Origin: Oscillospiraceae bacterium | Lineage (GTDB): Bacteria; Bacillota; Clostridia; Oscillospirales; Acutalibacteraceae | NCBI GenBank assembly: GCA_902796075.1 | Contig: CADBNN010000042.1 | Location: 1 to 32,416 of the forward strand | Length of the DNA stretch: 32,416 nt | Direction of reading: 5' to 3' | Shown: positions 6,653 to 15,718 of the stretch, in pieces | How positions within the stretch are numbered: the stretch's first letter is position 1 | Layout of the letters: each line of letters starts with the position of its first letter | The notes under the pieces: generated by a model | What the model was told of the DNA's origin: nothing | The model's database searches: none | The model's input: only the letters and a program-made list of their open reading frames with translations | Made by a program: the position numbers and the translations under genes

Positions 6653-7612
6653 CTAATTGTTCAATATGAATTCTTCAATTTCGTCAATATCATACGACTT
6701 GTTTTCCCGTTGTGAAGCAACTTTTACGCCGCTCTTTTTCGTCTTTGCGCCGGCGGCCTGCGCGTCTTGCGGTTTGGTAAATCCGCTGTTGTGCCAAGCA
6801 GTCAACACTTTGTTGATATAGGTCATGCTCACCTTGCCGGTGTGGTTTACACATTCGTCATAAGCCGCCTTCAGCATAGCGTCGGAAAACGTCCAATCCC
6901 GCAGCCAGCGTTGGCAATAAATTTCTTCTTGTTTCGACGGCTTGCGCCGCTCAAGACCGAATACATGACACACCCGGTTCCAATCGTTGTGCACGCGCTC
7001 CTGATCGATCAAATACTGTTCGGCTTTTTCCACCGTGTTCACTTCGTTTTTGGCCCATTGCAGGGCGGTCGATTCAATAAACCGCATATTGCATTTGTCC
7101 AGCGAAGCGGCATATTCTATGATCATCATGATCACGGCGGGGGAAAGGTCGCAGGTGTCGGCAATCCAAATCAAGGTGGCACTTTCGTTGAAAGAAAGCG
7201 TGCGGTTCAGCTTGCTTTGCGCCTGCTGCAGCAACCAGGCAAGCTCCGGCGATTCGCTGCCCCGGCGCGCCACGTCGGCCCGGGTCGGCTTTTGGCGGGC
7301 AGGCGCCGTCTGCGGTGGAGCGACCACAGCCGCTCGCTCTGCTTTCACTGCTGGTTTTGCCGTTTCAGCCGGGTCGTCGGTTATCACAATTTGATTGTGC
7401 AGCCAATATTGCAAGGCGTCGCTAACGTCGGTCGGGTCGGCACCCAGATCGGCTCCGATCATCGCGGGGTCTTCGCACACACCGTCGTGAGCATATATCC
7501 ACAACAACACTTTCAGCTGCAATGCGCCGGCCAGTTTCAGGTGCTTTTCTACCACCTGCCGGGGGAGAACAAACACGTTATGGTAAGATTGAGGGTTTAC
7601 TTGATATCGCAC
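6653..7612 (-). CDS. dnaD: DnaD-domain replication initiation protein
   Basis: The 319-residue protein has the layout of Gram-positive DnaD/DnaB primosome proteins. An N-terminal winged-helix-like region (about 10-80) is followed by an Ala/Pro-rich linker and two tandem DnaB_2-type domains (about 120-200 and 213-282). The second carries YINKVLTAWHNSGF, close to the conserved YxxxILxxW-GI motif that binds DNA. Start: the reading frame stays open 42 codons further upstream, but GTG at 7612 is preceded by a perfect AGGAGG 6 nt away and gives MRYQVNPQSY, so it is chosen. DnaD remodels DNA and recruits the helicase loader; the dnaI gene 8 bp downstream fits this. A small hairpin GGCGC/GCGCC (7629-7646) lies just before the Shine-Dalgarno and could modulate translation. 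Confidence 0.87.
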   Translation of the reverse strand: MRYQVNPQSYHNVFVLPRQVVEKHLKLAGALQLKVLLWIYAHDGVCEDPAMIGADLGADPTDVSDALQYWLHNQIVITDDPAETAKPAVKAERAAVVAPPQTAPARQKPTRADVARRGSESPELAWLLQQAQSKLNRTLSFNESATLIWIADTCDLSPAVIMMIIEYAASLDKCNMRFIESTALQWAKNEVNTVEKAEQYLIDQERVHNDWNRVCHVFGLERRKPSKQEEIYCQRWLRDWTFSDAMLKAAYDECVNHTGKVSMTYINKVLTAWHNSGFTKPQDAQAAGAKTKKSGVKVASQRENKSYDIDEIEEFILNN

Positions 7613-7664
7613 AAAAGTCCTCCTTCCGGCGCAAACAACGGCGCCAAATATCTTCTTAGTTTTT

Positions 7665-7693
7665 ATTATATCAGCGGCCGCGGGCGTTGTCAA
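7665..7693 (-). promoter_or_regulatory. Consensus promoter of the dnaD-dnaI operon
   Basis: Perfect TTGACA (7693-7688) and TATAAT (7670-7665) with a 17-bp spacer on the minus strand, about 55 bp before the GTG start. The tRNA-Arg terminator ends only about 20 bp upstream, insulating the two units. Confidence 0.85.
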
Positions 7694-7713
7694 TGTGCAA
7701 TCATCCGCTATTG

Positions 7714-7750
7714 TAAAACAAACCCTGATTTGTCGCAAAACAAATCAGGG
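7714..7750 (-). terminator. Terminator of tRNA-Arg
   Basis: An 11-bp perfect stem CCCTGATTTGT / ACAAATCAGGG (7723-7733 and 7740-7750) lies 6 nt beyond the tRNA CCA end, followed by T-rich sequence on the minus strand. Confidence 0.85.
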
Positions 7751-7756
7751 CACTTA

Positions 7757-7833
7757 TGGCGCGCTTACAGGGACTCGAACCCCGGACCCTCTGCTTAGAA
7801 GGCAGATGCTCTATCCACCTGAGCTACAAGCGC
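7757..7833 (-). tRNA. tRNA-Arg(TCT)
   Basis: A 77-nt cloverleaf on the minus strand with CCA encoded. The acceptor GCGCTTG pairs with TAAGCGC. The anticodon arm TCTGC-CTTCTAA-GCAGA gives anticodon TCT, reading AGA/AGG arginine codons. The T-arm has GGTTCGAGTCC. It has its own TTGACT-17-TATATT promoter and a strong hairpin terminator, so it is a single-gene unit between dnaD and the divergent recJ. Confidence 0.96.
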
Positions 7834-7845
7834 ATCTGTTAACAG

Positions 7846-7874
7846 AATATAGCACATTCCCCGCAAAAAGTCAA
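7846..7874 (-). promoter_or_regulatory. Promoter of tRNA-Arg
   Basis: TTGACT (7874-7869) and TATATT (7851-7846) on the minus strand with a 17-bp spacer, 12 bp before the tRNA 5' end. Confidence 0.8.
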
Positions 7875-7918
7875 GTCTGTCAGCCGTGAAAAACCCGCTA
7901 AACTGCTGAAAAAAATAA

Positions 7919-7947
7919 TGGACATACGTTTATCTTAGTGCTATAAT
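7919..7947 (+). promoter_or_regulatory. Promoter of the recJ-rel operon
   Basis: TGGACA (7919-7924) and TATAAT (7942-7947) with a 17-bp spacer, 38 bp before the recJ start codon and divergent from the tRNA-Arg promoter. Confidence 0.75.
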
Positions 7948-7985
7948 ACTTCTGTTATATTACTATCAGAAAGGGTGCGAATCGT

Positions 7986-10031
7986 TTGGCCCGAAAAAAA
8001 TGGGTTTTTCAACCAACCGATAAAGCGCTTGCAAAAGAACTGGCCGGTGAATGCGGCGTTGATCCCATGACCGCCTTGCTGTTAGCGGGACGCGGCATGT
8101 GTGATCCGTTTGAAATAGAATCTTTCCTCAATGGCGATCAGCCTATGGCCGATCCTTATGAACTGCCGGATATGCAGGCGGCGGTAGAACGCATCCGCCT
8201 GGCAATGGACCGGGGCGAACGCATTGCCGTTTGCGGCGATTATGACGCCGACGGTGTTACGGCAAGCGCTGTGTTGTTTACGTATTTGCGCACCGCCGGC
8301 TGCGACGTGGTCTGCTATATCCCAGAACGGTTAGAAGAAGGCTACGGCCTGCACCGCGCCACGATCGACGCGTTGCACCAAATGGGCGTAACGCTTATCG
8401 TCACGGTCGATAACGGCATCGGCGCTTCCGAAGAAGTGACTTACGCCGCTCCGCTTCAAATGGACGTGGTGGTCACCGACCATCACCAGCCCGGCCCCGT
8501 ATTGCCTTCGGCTGTTGCTGTGGTCGATTCTTACGTAGGCATGCCGGAAGACTGTTTTGCCGATTATGCCGGCGTGGGGGTCGCGTTCAAACTGGTGTGC
8601 GCGCTGGAAAATTGCCCTTGCGAGGCATTGATACCCCAATATGGCGAACTTGTGCTCATCGGCACAGTAGCGGACGTGGTGCCCCTGCAAGGAGAAAACC
8701 GTTTGCTGGTGCAGCAAGGCTTGCAATGCCTGGCGGCCAGCCGCCGCGTCGGTTTACAAAAACTTATGGAATTGGCGCGTATCGATCCCGCGTCGCTTAC
8801 GGCGGAGCAGGTGGCATTTACCATCGCGCCGCGCCTGAATGCCGCCGGCCGCATGGGCAAAAGCATGCGTGCATTCGATTTGCTTACCACGGAAGATCCA
8901 ACTGTTGCCGCCCAACTGGCCGAAGAAATTTGCCGCGAAAACACCCGTCGGCAGGAAGTCGAATCAGCTGTTTCGCAAGCTTGTCAGGCCGCTTATATGC
9001 AAAGCAAAGCCTGCCGGCACGACCGGGTTATCGTGGTGGCGGGGGACGACTGGCACCATGGCGTGCTGGGCATTGTGGCGGCAAGGTTATGCAACCAGTT
9101 TGGCAAGCCTGCCGTTGTGCTTTGCAAAAACGGCGCCGTTGCAAAAGGGTCCGCCCGCAGTTTAGACGGCTTCAATATTTTCGAGGCTATCACCGCCTGC
9201 TCTCATTTGTTGCTGCAATGCGGCGGTCATACGTTGGCAGCCGGCCTCACGCTGCAAACGGACCGGATAGACGCTTTTCGTGAAGCTATCAATGATTATG
9301 CAGCCCGGCGCGGACCCCGCCCGCTGCCGCAGCTTGTCATTGACTGTAAACTCAATCCCGCCGGCGTTAACGATCACACCGCCTATGCCGTGCAGTCGCT
9401 GGCGCCGTTTGGCAGCGCCAATCCCGTGCCCAAATTTGCGCTTATGAACATGCGTATCACCGCGCTCACGCCGGTGGGAAACGGCCACAGTTTGCGTGTT
9501 TCGCTTGCGCGAGACGGCGTTCCCGTTACCTGTATGGCCTTTGGCACCAGCCTGCAAAAATTTGCGTTTGCACCGGGCGACGCGGTAGACGTGGCCATCG
9601 TTTTCCGCCACGGTACCTATAAGGGCAATCCCACTGTTACGGCTGTTGTGCAAGACGTGCGGCCTGCCGGCCTGCCGGACGATTTTTGGGATGATATGCT
9701 GTTGTTTGAACAGTTTGGCGGTGATCTGCCCCTCACCGCCGCGCAGCGCCGGCACATTTGTCCCGGCAGGGAAGAACTGGCCGCCGTGTTTCGGTATTTA
9801 CGGAAAACGCCTGAATTGGCGCTGCCGCCCGATATTCTTGCCATGCGCCTGCCGGCGCCGCTCAATGCGGGCCAGCTGTTTGTGGCTCTGTGCGTTTTTG
9901 AAGAATTCGGCTGCGTGCGCTGGTCGTTCGACGGCGAACTGCTTCATCTGTCCTTCACGGCGCCGGAACATAAATTCGATTTAGCCGATTCATCTGTTTT
10001 ATATAAACTTCAACACGACCCGGTGATGTAA
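7986..10031 (+). CDS. recJ: Single-stranded-DNA-specific exonuclease RecJ
   Basis: RecJ degrades single-stranded DNA 5' to 3' in recombination and mismatch/base-excision repair. This 681-residue protein carries the DHH phosphoesterase motifs in order: VCGDYDADGV (D85, D87, D89), VDNGIG (D142), VTDHHQPG (D165-H166-H167) and the DHHA1 motif GGHTLAAG (413-420). GSARS at 388-392 and APRLNAAGRM at 281-290 are also typical. A C-terminal OB-fold and extra domain follow. The start is TTG at 7986, giving MARKKW, with AAGGG 10 nt upstream. Rel begins one base after the stop codon, so the two are cotranscribed from the promoter at 7919-7947. Length and motifs indicate an intact enzyme; two divalent metals are expected at the DHH site. 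Confidence 0.96.
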   Translation: MARKKWVFQPTDKALAKELAGECGVDPMTALLLAGRGMCDPFEIESFLNGDQPMADPYELPDMQAAVERIRLAMDRGERIAVCGDYDADGVTASAVLFTYLRTAGCDVVCYIPERLEEGYGLHRATIDALHQMGVTLIVTVDNGIGASEEVTYAAPLQMDVVVTDHHQPGPVLPSAVAVVDSYVGMPEDCFADYAGVGVAFKLVCALENCPCEALIPQYGELVLIGTVADVVPLQGENRLLVQQGLQCLAASRRVGLQKLMELARIDPASLTAEQVAFTIAPRLNAAGRMGKSMRAFDLLTTEDPTVAAQLAEEICRENTRRQEVESAVSQACQAAYMQSKACRHDRVIVVAGDDWHHGVLGIVAARLCNQFGKPAVVLCKNGAVAKGSARSLDGFNIFEAITACSHLLLQCGGHTLAAGLTLQTDRIDAFREAINDYAARRGPRPLPQLVIDCKLNPAGVNDHTAYAVQSLAPFGSANPVPKFALMNMRITALTPVGNGHSLRVSLARDGVPVTCMAFGTSLQKFAFAPGDAVDVAIVFRHGTYKGNPTVTAVVQDVRPAGLPDDFWDDMLLFEQFGGDLPLTAAQRRHICPGREELAAVFRYLRKTPELALPPDILAMRLPAPLNAGQLFVALCVFEEFGCVRWSFDGELLHLSFTAPEHKFDLADSSVLYKLQHDPVM

Positions 10032-10032
10032 C

Positions 10033-12222
10033 ATGACACAATTCAAATCCAAAAGAGACGCGTTTTTGCAGGCCATCTCGCAAAACCCGTCCTATAACGT
10101 CCCGCTGCTTCAAAAGGCGTTGGACTATGCTTCCGCGTGCCATCAAGGGCAATTCCGCCGGTCGGGTGAACCGTATATCGAACATCCTATCAATGTAGCT
10201 CTCATTCTCATTGAACTGGGCATGGATACCGAATCGCTTGCCGCCGCCTTGCTGCACGACGTGGTGGAAGATACCGAAGCCACCCATGAAACGGTGCAAA
10301 AAATGTTTGGTAAAGAAATTGCCCAACTGGTGGAAGGCGTTACAAAACTCGGCAAGATCCCGTATTATTCCCGGGAAGAACAGCAAGCCGAAAACTTGCG
10401 CAAAATGCTGCTTGCCATGGCGCAGGACGTGCGGGTCATCATTATCAAGCTGGCCGACCGTTTGCATAATATGCGCACCATCGACAGCTTGCGTGAGCAA
10501 AAGCGGCGAGATATTGCGCTGGAAACCATTGAAGTGTACGCCCCCATTGCGCACCGACTCGGTATTCGCGCCGTAAAAGAAGAATTGGAAGATCTGTGCA
10601 TTCAGCAGTTAGACCCCATCGGCTACGGCGAGGTGCTTACCGCCCTTACCCTGCGGGAAAAAGACCGCAAAGAGTTTTTGGAATCCATTCAAAACAAAAT
10701 CACCGAAAAACTGCGGGAAGTGTTTGATAAGGACGTATACATCGAAGGCCGCATCAAATCCATTCACGGCATTTATCGCAAAATGTTCATGCAGGGCAAG
10801 AGCTTTGATGAGATCTACGATATTTACGCGGTGCGCGTTATTGTAGACACGGTGAACGAATGTTATAACGTGCTGGGCGTGGTGCACGATATGTTTTTGC
10901 CCATACCCGGGCGCTTCAAAGATTACATTTCCACCCCCAAGCAAAACCAGTATCAATCGCTGCATACCACCGTAATCGACCGGGAGGGCATTCCTTTTGA
11001 AGTGCAGATCCGCACCTGGGATATGCATCATACGGCGGAATACGGCATTGCCGCCCACTGGAAATATAAAGTGGGCGTTGCCGGTAAAAACAGTAATATG
11101 GACGACAGCCTGGCCTGGATCCGCCATTTGCTGGACGCCCAGCGGGAATCGTCAGAAGCCACTGAACTCATCAGCGGTATTAAAAACGACTTAACGCTGG
11201 ATGAAGTGTTTGTCGTCACGCCAAAAGGCGACGTGCTCAACCTGCCGGCCGGCTCCACCGTTATCGACTTTGCCTACGCCATCCATTCGGCGGTTGGCAA
11301 CCGCATGGTAGGCGCCAAGGTGGACGGGCGCATCGTGCCGCTGGATTACGTGGTGAAAAACGGCGAAATTATTGAGATCCTCACCACCAATCAAGAAGGC
11401 CACGGCCCCGCGCGTGACTGGCTCAATATCGCCAAAACCAGCGAAGCCCGCTCCAAGATCCGCGCCTGGTTTAAAAAGGAACGGCGTGACGAAAACATTT
11501 CCGAAGGCAAATTGATGCTGGAACGTGAGATCCGCTCCAACATCATCGGTCTTACGGACGAACAGCGGCAGGAGATATACGAACACTTTGCCTCTGTTTA
11601 TCATTGCAACAGCATCGAAGACTTTTTTGCTACCGTGGGCTTTGGCGGTATTTTAATGACCCGCCTGATGCCGCGTGTGCGTGAATATTACAATACCCAC
11701 TTCAAAAATAATGAAACCGACGCCAACAAACCTGTTATCACGCCCGCCGTTCGGCCGCGCAAAGCTTTCGACGGTGTGGAAGTAGAAGGGCTGGACAATT
11801 GCCTTATCCACTTTTCCAACTGCTGCGGTCCGCTGCCGGGCGATGAGATCATCGGCTTTGTTACACGGGGCCACGGCGTTTCCATCCACAAACGCGACTG
11901 CACCAATGTGCCGAAGGATATTGCGTCCTGCGAACAGCCGGAACGGTGGGTGCGGGCCCGCTGGACCTCCGCCGCCGGTCGCAGTTTTAAGGCGACTCTT
12001 TACGTTGTGGGGATCGACCGTCCCTCCATTGTGGCCGATATTTCGCTGGCGCTTGCAGGCATGCGGGTGCCCATGCATACCTTAAACGCCAAAACCACCA
12101 AGGACGGTAACTGCCACATTACCTTCACCGTCAGCGCCGAAGGCACCGAGCACCTGAACAGTATTATTGAACGCATCATGCGCATAAACAACGTGTTAAC
12201 AGTAGAAAGAACGGGGAATTAG
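10033..12222 (+). CDS. rel: Bifunctional (p)ppGpp synthetase/hydrolase RelA/SpoT
   Basis: This 729-residue long Rel protein makes and degrades the alarmone (p)ppGpp. The hydrolase HD domain is intact, with H51 and HDVVED at 75-80, so hydrolysis is expected as well as synthesis. The synthetase domain has GRIKSIHGIYRK (239-250) and RFKDYISTPKQNQYQSLHT (294-312), including the substrate loop and the catalytic region around EVQIRTWDMHHTAEYGIAAHWKYK. The C-terminal half has a TGS domain (about 391-450), a helical part, a zinc-finger-like SNCCGPLPGDEI segment, and an ACT domain at the end, which sense stalled ribosomes. It begins 1 bp after recJ and is followed 3 bp later by dtd. The gene ends in TAG, relevant to judging the amber stop in the ABC remnant. 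Confidence 0.97.
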   Translation: MTQFKSKRDAFLQAISQNPSYNVPLLQKALDYASACHQGQFRRSGEPYIEHPINVALILIELGMDTESLAAALLHDVVEDTEATHETVQKMFGKEIAQLVEGVTKLGKIPYYSREEQQAENLRKMLLAMAQDVRVIIIKLADRLHNMRTIDSLREQKRRDIALETIEVYAPIAHRLGIRAVKEELEDLCIQQLDPIGYGEVLTALTLREKDRKEFLESIQNKITEKLREVFDKDVYIEGRIKSIHGIYRKMFMQGKSFDEIYDIYAVRVIVDTVNECYNVLGVVHDMFLPIPGRFKDYISTPKQNQYQSLHTTVIDREGIPFEVQIRTWDMHHTAEYGIAAHWKYKVGVAGKNSNMDDSLAWIRHLLDAQRESSEATELISGIKNDLTLDEVFVVTPKGDVLNLPAGSTVIDFAYAIHSAVGNRMVGAKVDGRIVPLDYVVKNGEIIEILTTNQEGHGPARDWLNIAKTSEARSKIRAWFKKERRDENISEGKLMLEREIRSNIIGLTDEQRQEIYEHFASVYHCNSIEDFFATVGFGGILMTRLMPRVREYYNTHFKNNETDANKPVITPAVRPRKAFDGVEVEGLDNCLIHFSNCCGPLPGDEIIGFVTRGHGVSIHKRDCTNVPKDIASCEQPERWVRARWTSAAGRSFKATLYVVGIDRPSIVADISLALAGMRVPMHTLNAKTTKDGNCHITFTVSAEGTEHLNSIIERIMRINNVLTVERTGN

Positions 12223-12225
12223 CCT

Positions 12226-12687
12226 ATGAAAGCCGTTGTGCAGCGGGTCTTGTCCGCATCGGTCACCGTAAACGGCGCCGTGTGCGGCGCTATCGGGCCC
12301 GGTCTTATGATCCTGCTCGGCGTGGAAGAAAAGGACGTGCCTTCCGACGCCGCGCTGATGGCGGAAAAAGTGGCGAATTTGCGCATTTTTTGCGATGAAA
12401 ACGACAAAATGAACCGTTCGCTGTTAGACGTTGCCGGTGGGGCGCTGGTGGTTTCCAATTTCACCTTGTGCGCCGATACCCATCATGGCCGCCGCCCTTC
12501 GTTTATGCAAGCCAAACAGCCCGATTTGGCAAACGAATACTATGAACGATTCAAGCAATGCCTTGCCGGGCTTGGCGTGTCTCCTGTGGCCAGCGGCGTT
12601 TTCGGCGCCGATATGCAGGTGGCGCTGGTAAACGACGGCCCGGTCACCATCATTCTCAATACCGACGATTGGAAGCGAAAACCATGA
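12226..12687 (+). CDS. dtd: D-aminoacyl-tRNA deacylase
   Basis: Dtd hydrolyses D-amino acids, and glycine mischarged on tRNA-Ala, from tRNA, protecting translation fidelity. The 153-residue protein opens with [15 protein letters not shown] and carries both active-site signatures: SNFTLCAD (the usual form is SQFTLYAD, here Gln to Asn) and the Gly-cisPro motif NDGPVTI within [15 protein letters not shown]. Length is normal. It starts 3 bp after rel and its stop codon overlaps the next start (ATGA), so it is translationally coupled to the MBL-fold gene. The rel-dtd linkage is widespread in Firmicutes and supports the assignment. Confidence 0.96.
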   Translation: MKAVVQRVLSASVTVNGAVCGAIGPGLMILLGVEEKDVPSDAALMAEKVANLRIFCDENDKMNRSLLDVAGGALVVSNFTLCADTHHGRRPSFMQAKQPDLANEYYERFKQCLAGLGVSPVASGVFGADMQVALVNDGPVTIILNTDDWKRKP

Positions 12688-13313
12688 TCGTGCAAACACT
12701 TCACACCAGTGAAATGGATAATAATACCTATTGGCTCACCGACCCGTCCACCGGGCTGTGCGCGGTGATCGACCCGGGATTTCCTTCGGCTGAACTCACC
12801 CGTCTGGCCGATGAAGCAGGGAAGAAGCTGCAATACATTCTGCTTACCCACCGGCATTTCGACCACGTTGGTGCAGCGGCGTTTTATAAACAGCGCACCG
12901 GCGCCAAGGTTTGCATTCACGCCAAGGACGCTTGCGGCCTGTCCAGCGGTTTCTTTTCGCTGGCAGGGGCCAATGTGCCCTCCCATCCGCTCACGCCCGA
13001 TTACACCATTTCCGAAGGCGATCGCATCCGGGTGGGGGAATCGATCGTGACCGTTCTGGAAACGCCCGGCCACACCGTGGGCAGCGTAACGTTTTGGTGT
13101 GATGGCGATCTGTTCACGGGCGATACCTTGTTCCGTTTGGGCGCCGGCCGCACCGACTTGCCCACCGGCCATTACGAACAGTTGCTGGCTTCGCTTAAGC
13201 GCCTGGCCGAATTGCGGGGCGACTACCGTGTGCTGCCCGGCCACGGCAAACCTTCTACGTTAGACGTGGAACGGGCTATGAACCCGTTTTTGAGCGAGGC
13301 TTGCCGCTCATGA
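12684..13313 (+). CDS. MBL-fold metal-dependent hydrolase (glyoxalase II-like)
   Basis: This 209-residue protein is a metallo-beta-lactamase-fold hydrolase. The metal motif THRHFDH (residues 55-61, HxHxDH) is followed by [15 protein letters not shown] and VLPGHGKPS, which supply the remaining His and Asp ligands. It resembles the glyoxalase II-like group often found beside dtd and hemZ in Clostridia; the actual substrate is unknown. Start: the frame is open further upstream inside dtd, but ATG at 12684 forms an ATGA overlap with the dtd stop and gives [18 protein letters not shown], a typical beginning. Its own stop overlaps the hemZ start in the same way. Cytoplasmic, with no signal peptide. 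Confidence 0.9.
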   Translation: MIVQTLHTSEMDNNTYWLTDPSTGLCAVIDPGFPSAELTRLADEAGKKLQYILLTHRHFDHVGAAAFYKQRTGAKVCIHAKDACGLSSGFFSLAGANVPSHPLTPDYTISEGDRIRVGESIVTVLETPGHTVGSVTFWCDGDLFTGDTLFRLGAGRTDLPTGHYEQLLASLKRLAELRGDYRVLPGHGKPSTLDVERAMNPFLSEACRS

Positions 13314-14806
13314 AACTGTTTTTGAACCGACCCGCGTTCTTTTATGAAATGGAAAATCTCTGCCGGCTGTTTTTGCCGCACGAATCCTTTTCGCATGAAG
13401 AAACGCCCTTTACCGAATCGGTCGCCGGCGATTATGCCGTTTGTGATTTTGCCCCCGATATGCGCCGCTTGTTTTGCGGCGTGCGTCTGGCGGATCAGAC
13501 GGTTTCCCAAACGGCCGACCTGCCGCCCGCATTGCCCGAACGGGAACTGGAAATCGAAATGGCCCGGGGGCTGTACCGGCTGTTGAGCAAACTGTGCGGT
13601 TTTTCGCCCCCGTGGGGCGTGCTGACGGGCGTGAGGCCCGCCAAACTGTATTCTTCGCTGCTGCACGAAACGGGATCTGCCGCCGGCGCGCAGGCCTATA
13701 TGCAGCAACGGCTTTATGTTCAACCCGAAAAAATCGCCTTGTGCGGCCATGTGATGGCGGCGGAAGAAAAAGCCGCCGCTTTCGATGCGCCCAATGCGTT
13801 CAGTTTATACGTTTCCATTCCGTTTTGCCCCACCCGGTGCAGTTATTGTTCCTTCGTTTCCCATTCGGTGGAAAAAACGGCCAAAATGGTGCCGGAATAC
13901 GTTTCGCTGCTGTGCGATGAACTGGCCGCTGTTGGGCAATGGGCCGACCGGCTTGGCCTTTCGCTTAAAACCGTTTATTTCGGCGGCGGCACGCCAACCC
14001 AGTTAACGCCGCAGCAATCTGATGCGGTCTTGCAATCGGTCAAGCGGAATTTTGATCTGTCACATTTGCTGGAATACACGGTGGAAGCCGGCCGGCCGGA
14101 TACGGTAACGGCCGAAAAATTGGCGGTGCTCAAACAGCACGGCGTCACGCGCATCAGCATCAACCCCCAAACCATGCACGATTCGGTGTTAGCCGCCATC
14201 GGTCGCCGTCACACGGTGCAGCAGGTCGTCAACGCTTTTTCTCTGGCTCGCTCCATGGGCTTTAACAATATCAACATGGACCTGATAGCCGGTTTACCGA
14301 CCGATACCCCCGCCGGTTTTGCCCAAACGCTGGACCAAATTTTGGCTATGGGGCCGGAAAACGTGACCGTGCACACCCTGGCCGTTAAACGGGCTGCCCG
14401 CTTGGCCGGCACTACCGGTGCGCGAGACTACCGCTTTGCGGCCCAAACGGTGAGCGACATGCTTCACACGGCGGCCGAGCGTCTCACATCTGCCGGCTTT
14501 GCGCCCTATTATTTATATCGCCAAAGCAAAATGTTCGGCAATTTTGAAAACGTAGGCTGGACGTTGCCTGGCCGCGAATGCTACTATAATTTATACATGA
14601 TGAACGAAATGCACACCGTTCTGGCGGCCGGCGCCGGCGCCGTAACCCGCTTAAAAGAGCCGGGCGGCCCCCAGATCTCCCGCATTTTTAATTACAAGTA
14701 CCCATATGAATACTGCGAACGCTTTGCAACCGTATTACAGCGCAAGCAGGGAATAGGTGAATTTTATGAACAATACCCCATCCATCCCTCACTTTCAACT
14801 GGCTGA
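13310..14806 (+). CDS. hemZ: HemZ-type radical SAM protein (coproporphyrinogen III oxidase-like)
   Basis: This 498-residue protein belongs to the HemN/HemZ radical SAM family. The 4Fe-4S motif is in IPFCPTRCSYCSF (Cys at about 173, 177 and 180), followed by YFGGGTPTQLTP and VEAGRPDTV. An N-terminal domain of about 150 residues precedes the radical SAM core, as in HemZ and unlike HemN. The name implies oxygen-independent coproporphyrinogen oxidation, but many clostridial HemZ proteins lack a proven role. ATG at 13310 overlaps the preceding stop (ATGA); a TTG at 13301 is a less likely start. The last 41 nt overlap the following kinase gene, an unusually long overlap. No other haem-synthesis gene is in the window. 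Confidence 0.87.
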   Translation: MKLFLNRPAFFYEMENLCRLFLPHESFSHEETPFTESVAGDYAVCDFAPDMRRLFCGVRLADQTVSQTADLPPALPERELEIEMARGLYRLLSKLCGFSPPWGVLTGVRPAKLYSSLLHETGSAAGAQAYMQQRLYVQPEKIALCGHVMAAEEKAAAFDAPNAFSLYVSIPFCPTRCSYCSFVSHSVEKTAKMVPEYVSLLCDELAAVGQWADRLGLSLKTVYFGGGTPTQLTPQQSDAVLQSVKRNFDLSHLLEYTVEAGRPDTVTAEKLAVLKQHGVTRISINPQTMHDSVLAAIGRRHTVQQVVNAFSLARSMGFNNINMDLIAGLPTDTPAGFAQTLDQILAMGPENVTVHTLAVKRAARLAGTTGARDYRFAAQTVSDMLHTAAERLTSAGFAPYYLYRQSKMFGNFENVGWTLPGRECYYNLYMMNEMHTVLAAGAGAVTRLKEPGGPQISRIFNYKYPYEYCERFATVLQRKQGIGEFYEQYPIHPSLSTG

Positions 14807-15713
14807 TCTTTGTTACAAAATGGAACGGGACCCGGCCGGTTTTGTGATGGAATGCCATAACCGTTACCACGCGCAGATCCGCCAAACCGCCGCGGCCATC
14901 GCCGCCGACCCCAACCACAAGATCATCATGCTGGCGGGGCCTTCCAGCGCCGGCAAAACCACCACCGCCAATTTGCTGCGCAGTTATCTTGCCGCCGACT
15001 GCGGCGTGCAATCGCTGGTGATCTCACTGGACGATTTTTATTTGGGCAAAGGGCAAGCGCCCTTGCTGCCGGACGGCAGTTATGACTACGAATCTGTCCA
15101 CGCGCTCAACATTCCGTTACTGCAGGAATGCATGCTGCAGCTTATCACCAACGGCGCCTGCCGCATTCCTCAGTTCAATTTTGCCGTCAGCGCGCCCGAA
15201 AAAGAACGGGTGCCTATTCAACTGGCCCCCGGCGATCTGATCATTTTCGAAGGCATTCATGCCCTCAATTCGCTCATATTAGACTGTCTGCCCCGTGAAA
15301 ACCTGACTACGATCTACATTGACGCCCAAACCACGGTGTACGACGGCGCCAAACTTATGATCCCTCCGCGAGAGATCCGTTTGGCCCGCCGCATGGTGCG
15401 CGACAGTATTTATCGCAATGCCGACGCACAGCGCACCCTGCGCCTGTGGACGGCTGTGGTAAGGGGAGAGGATAAGTATTTATTTCCTTTTAAAGACACG
15501 GTGGATTACAAACTCAACACGTTTCACGAATTTGAACCAGGCATTCTGAAGCCGTGGCTCATTCCCTTGCTCAAAACGGTCCGGCCGGGCGAAAACAACG
15601 CCATTCTGGCGGCCAATATGCTGGAAGACTATGATCGTTTTCCGGTGGTTTCGCCCAAACTGCTGCCGCCAAACTGTTTATTGCATGAATTTATCGATAC
15701 ACAAAGGATGTGA
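14766..15713 (+). CDS. Uridine kinase/phosphoribulokinase-like nucleoside kinase
   Basis: This 315-residue P-loop kinase has Walker A GPSSAGKTT (residues 58-66), SLDDFYLGKG as the acidic substrate motif, and DLIIFEGIHALN as the Walker B-like segment. This pattern is that of uridine kinase-like nucleoside kinases. Many clostridial relatives carry an extra N-terminal TGS/ThrRS-like domain; this one does not and has only about 45 residues before the kinase core. The nucleoside substrate is not deducible. Start: ATG at 14766 has AGGTGA 5 nt upstream; a GTG at 14757 is possible. The start lies 41 nt inside hemZ. The stop is just before trpS. Its position between hemZ and trpS gives no clear pathway link. 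Confidence 0.85.
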   Translation: MNNTPSIPHFQLADLCYKMERDPAGFVMECHNRYHAQIRQTAAAIAADPNHKIIMLAGPSSAGKTTTANLLRSYLAADCGVQSLVISLDDFYLGKGQAPLLPDGSYDYESVHALNIPLLQECMLQLITNGACRIPQFNFAVSAPEKERVPIQLAPGDLIIFEGIHALNSLILDCLPRENLTTIYIDAQTTVYDGAKLMIPPREIRLARRMVRDSIYRNADAQRTLRLWTAVVRGEDKYLFPFKDTVDYKLNTFHEFEPGILKPWLIPLLKTVRPGENNAILAANMLEDYDRFPVVSPKLLPPNCLLHEFIDTQRM

Positions 15714-15718
15714 CCATT

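Noticed and set aside
6767..7798. Plus-strand 343-codon frame opposite dnaD
   Set aside because: Antisense shadow of dnaD running into tRNA-Arg; no ribosome binding site, His/Arg/Gln-rich composition.
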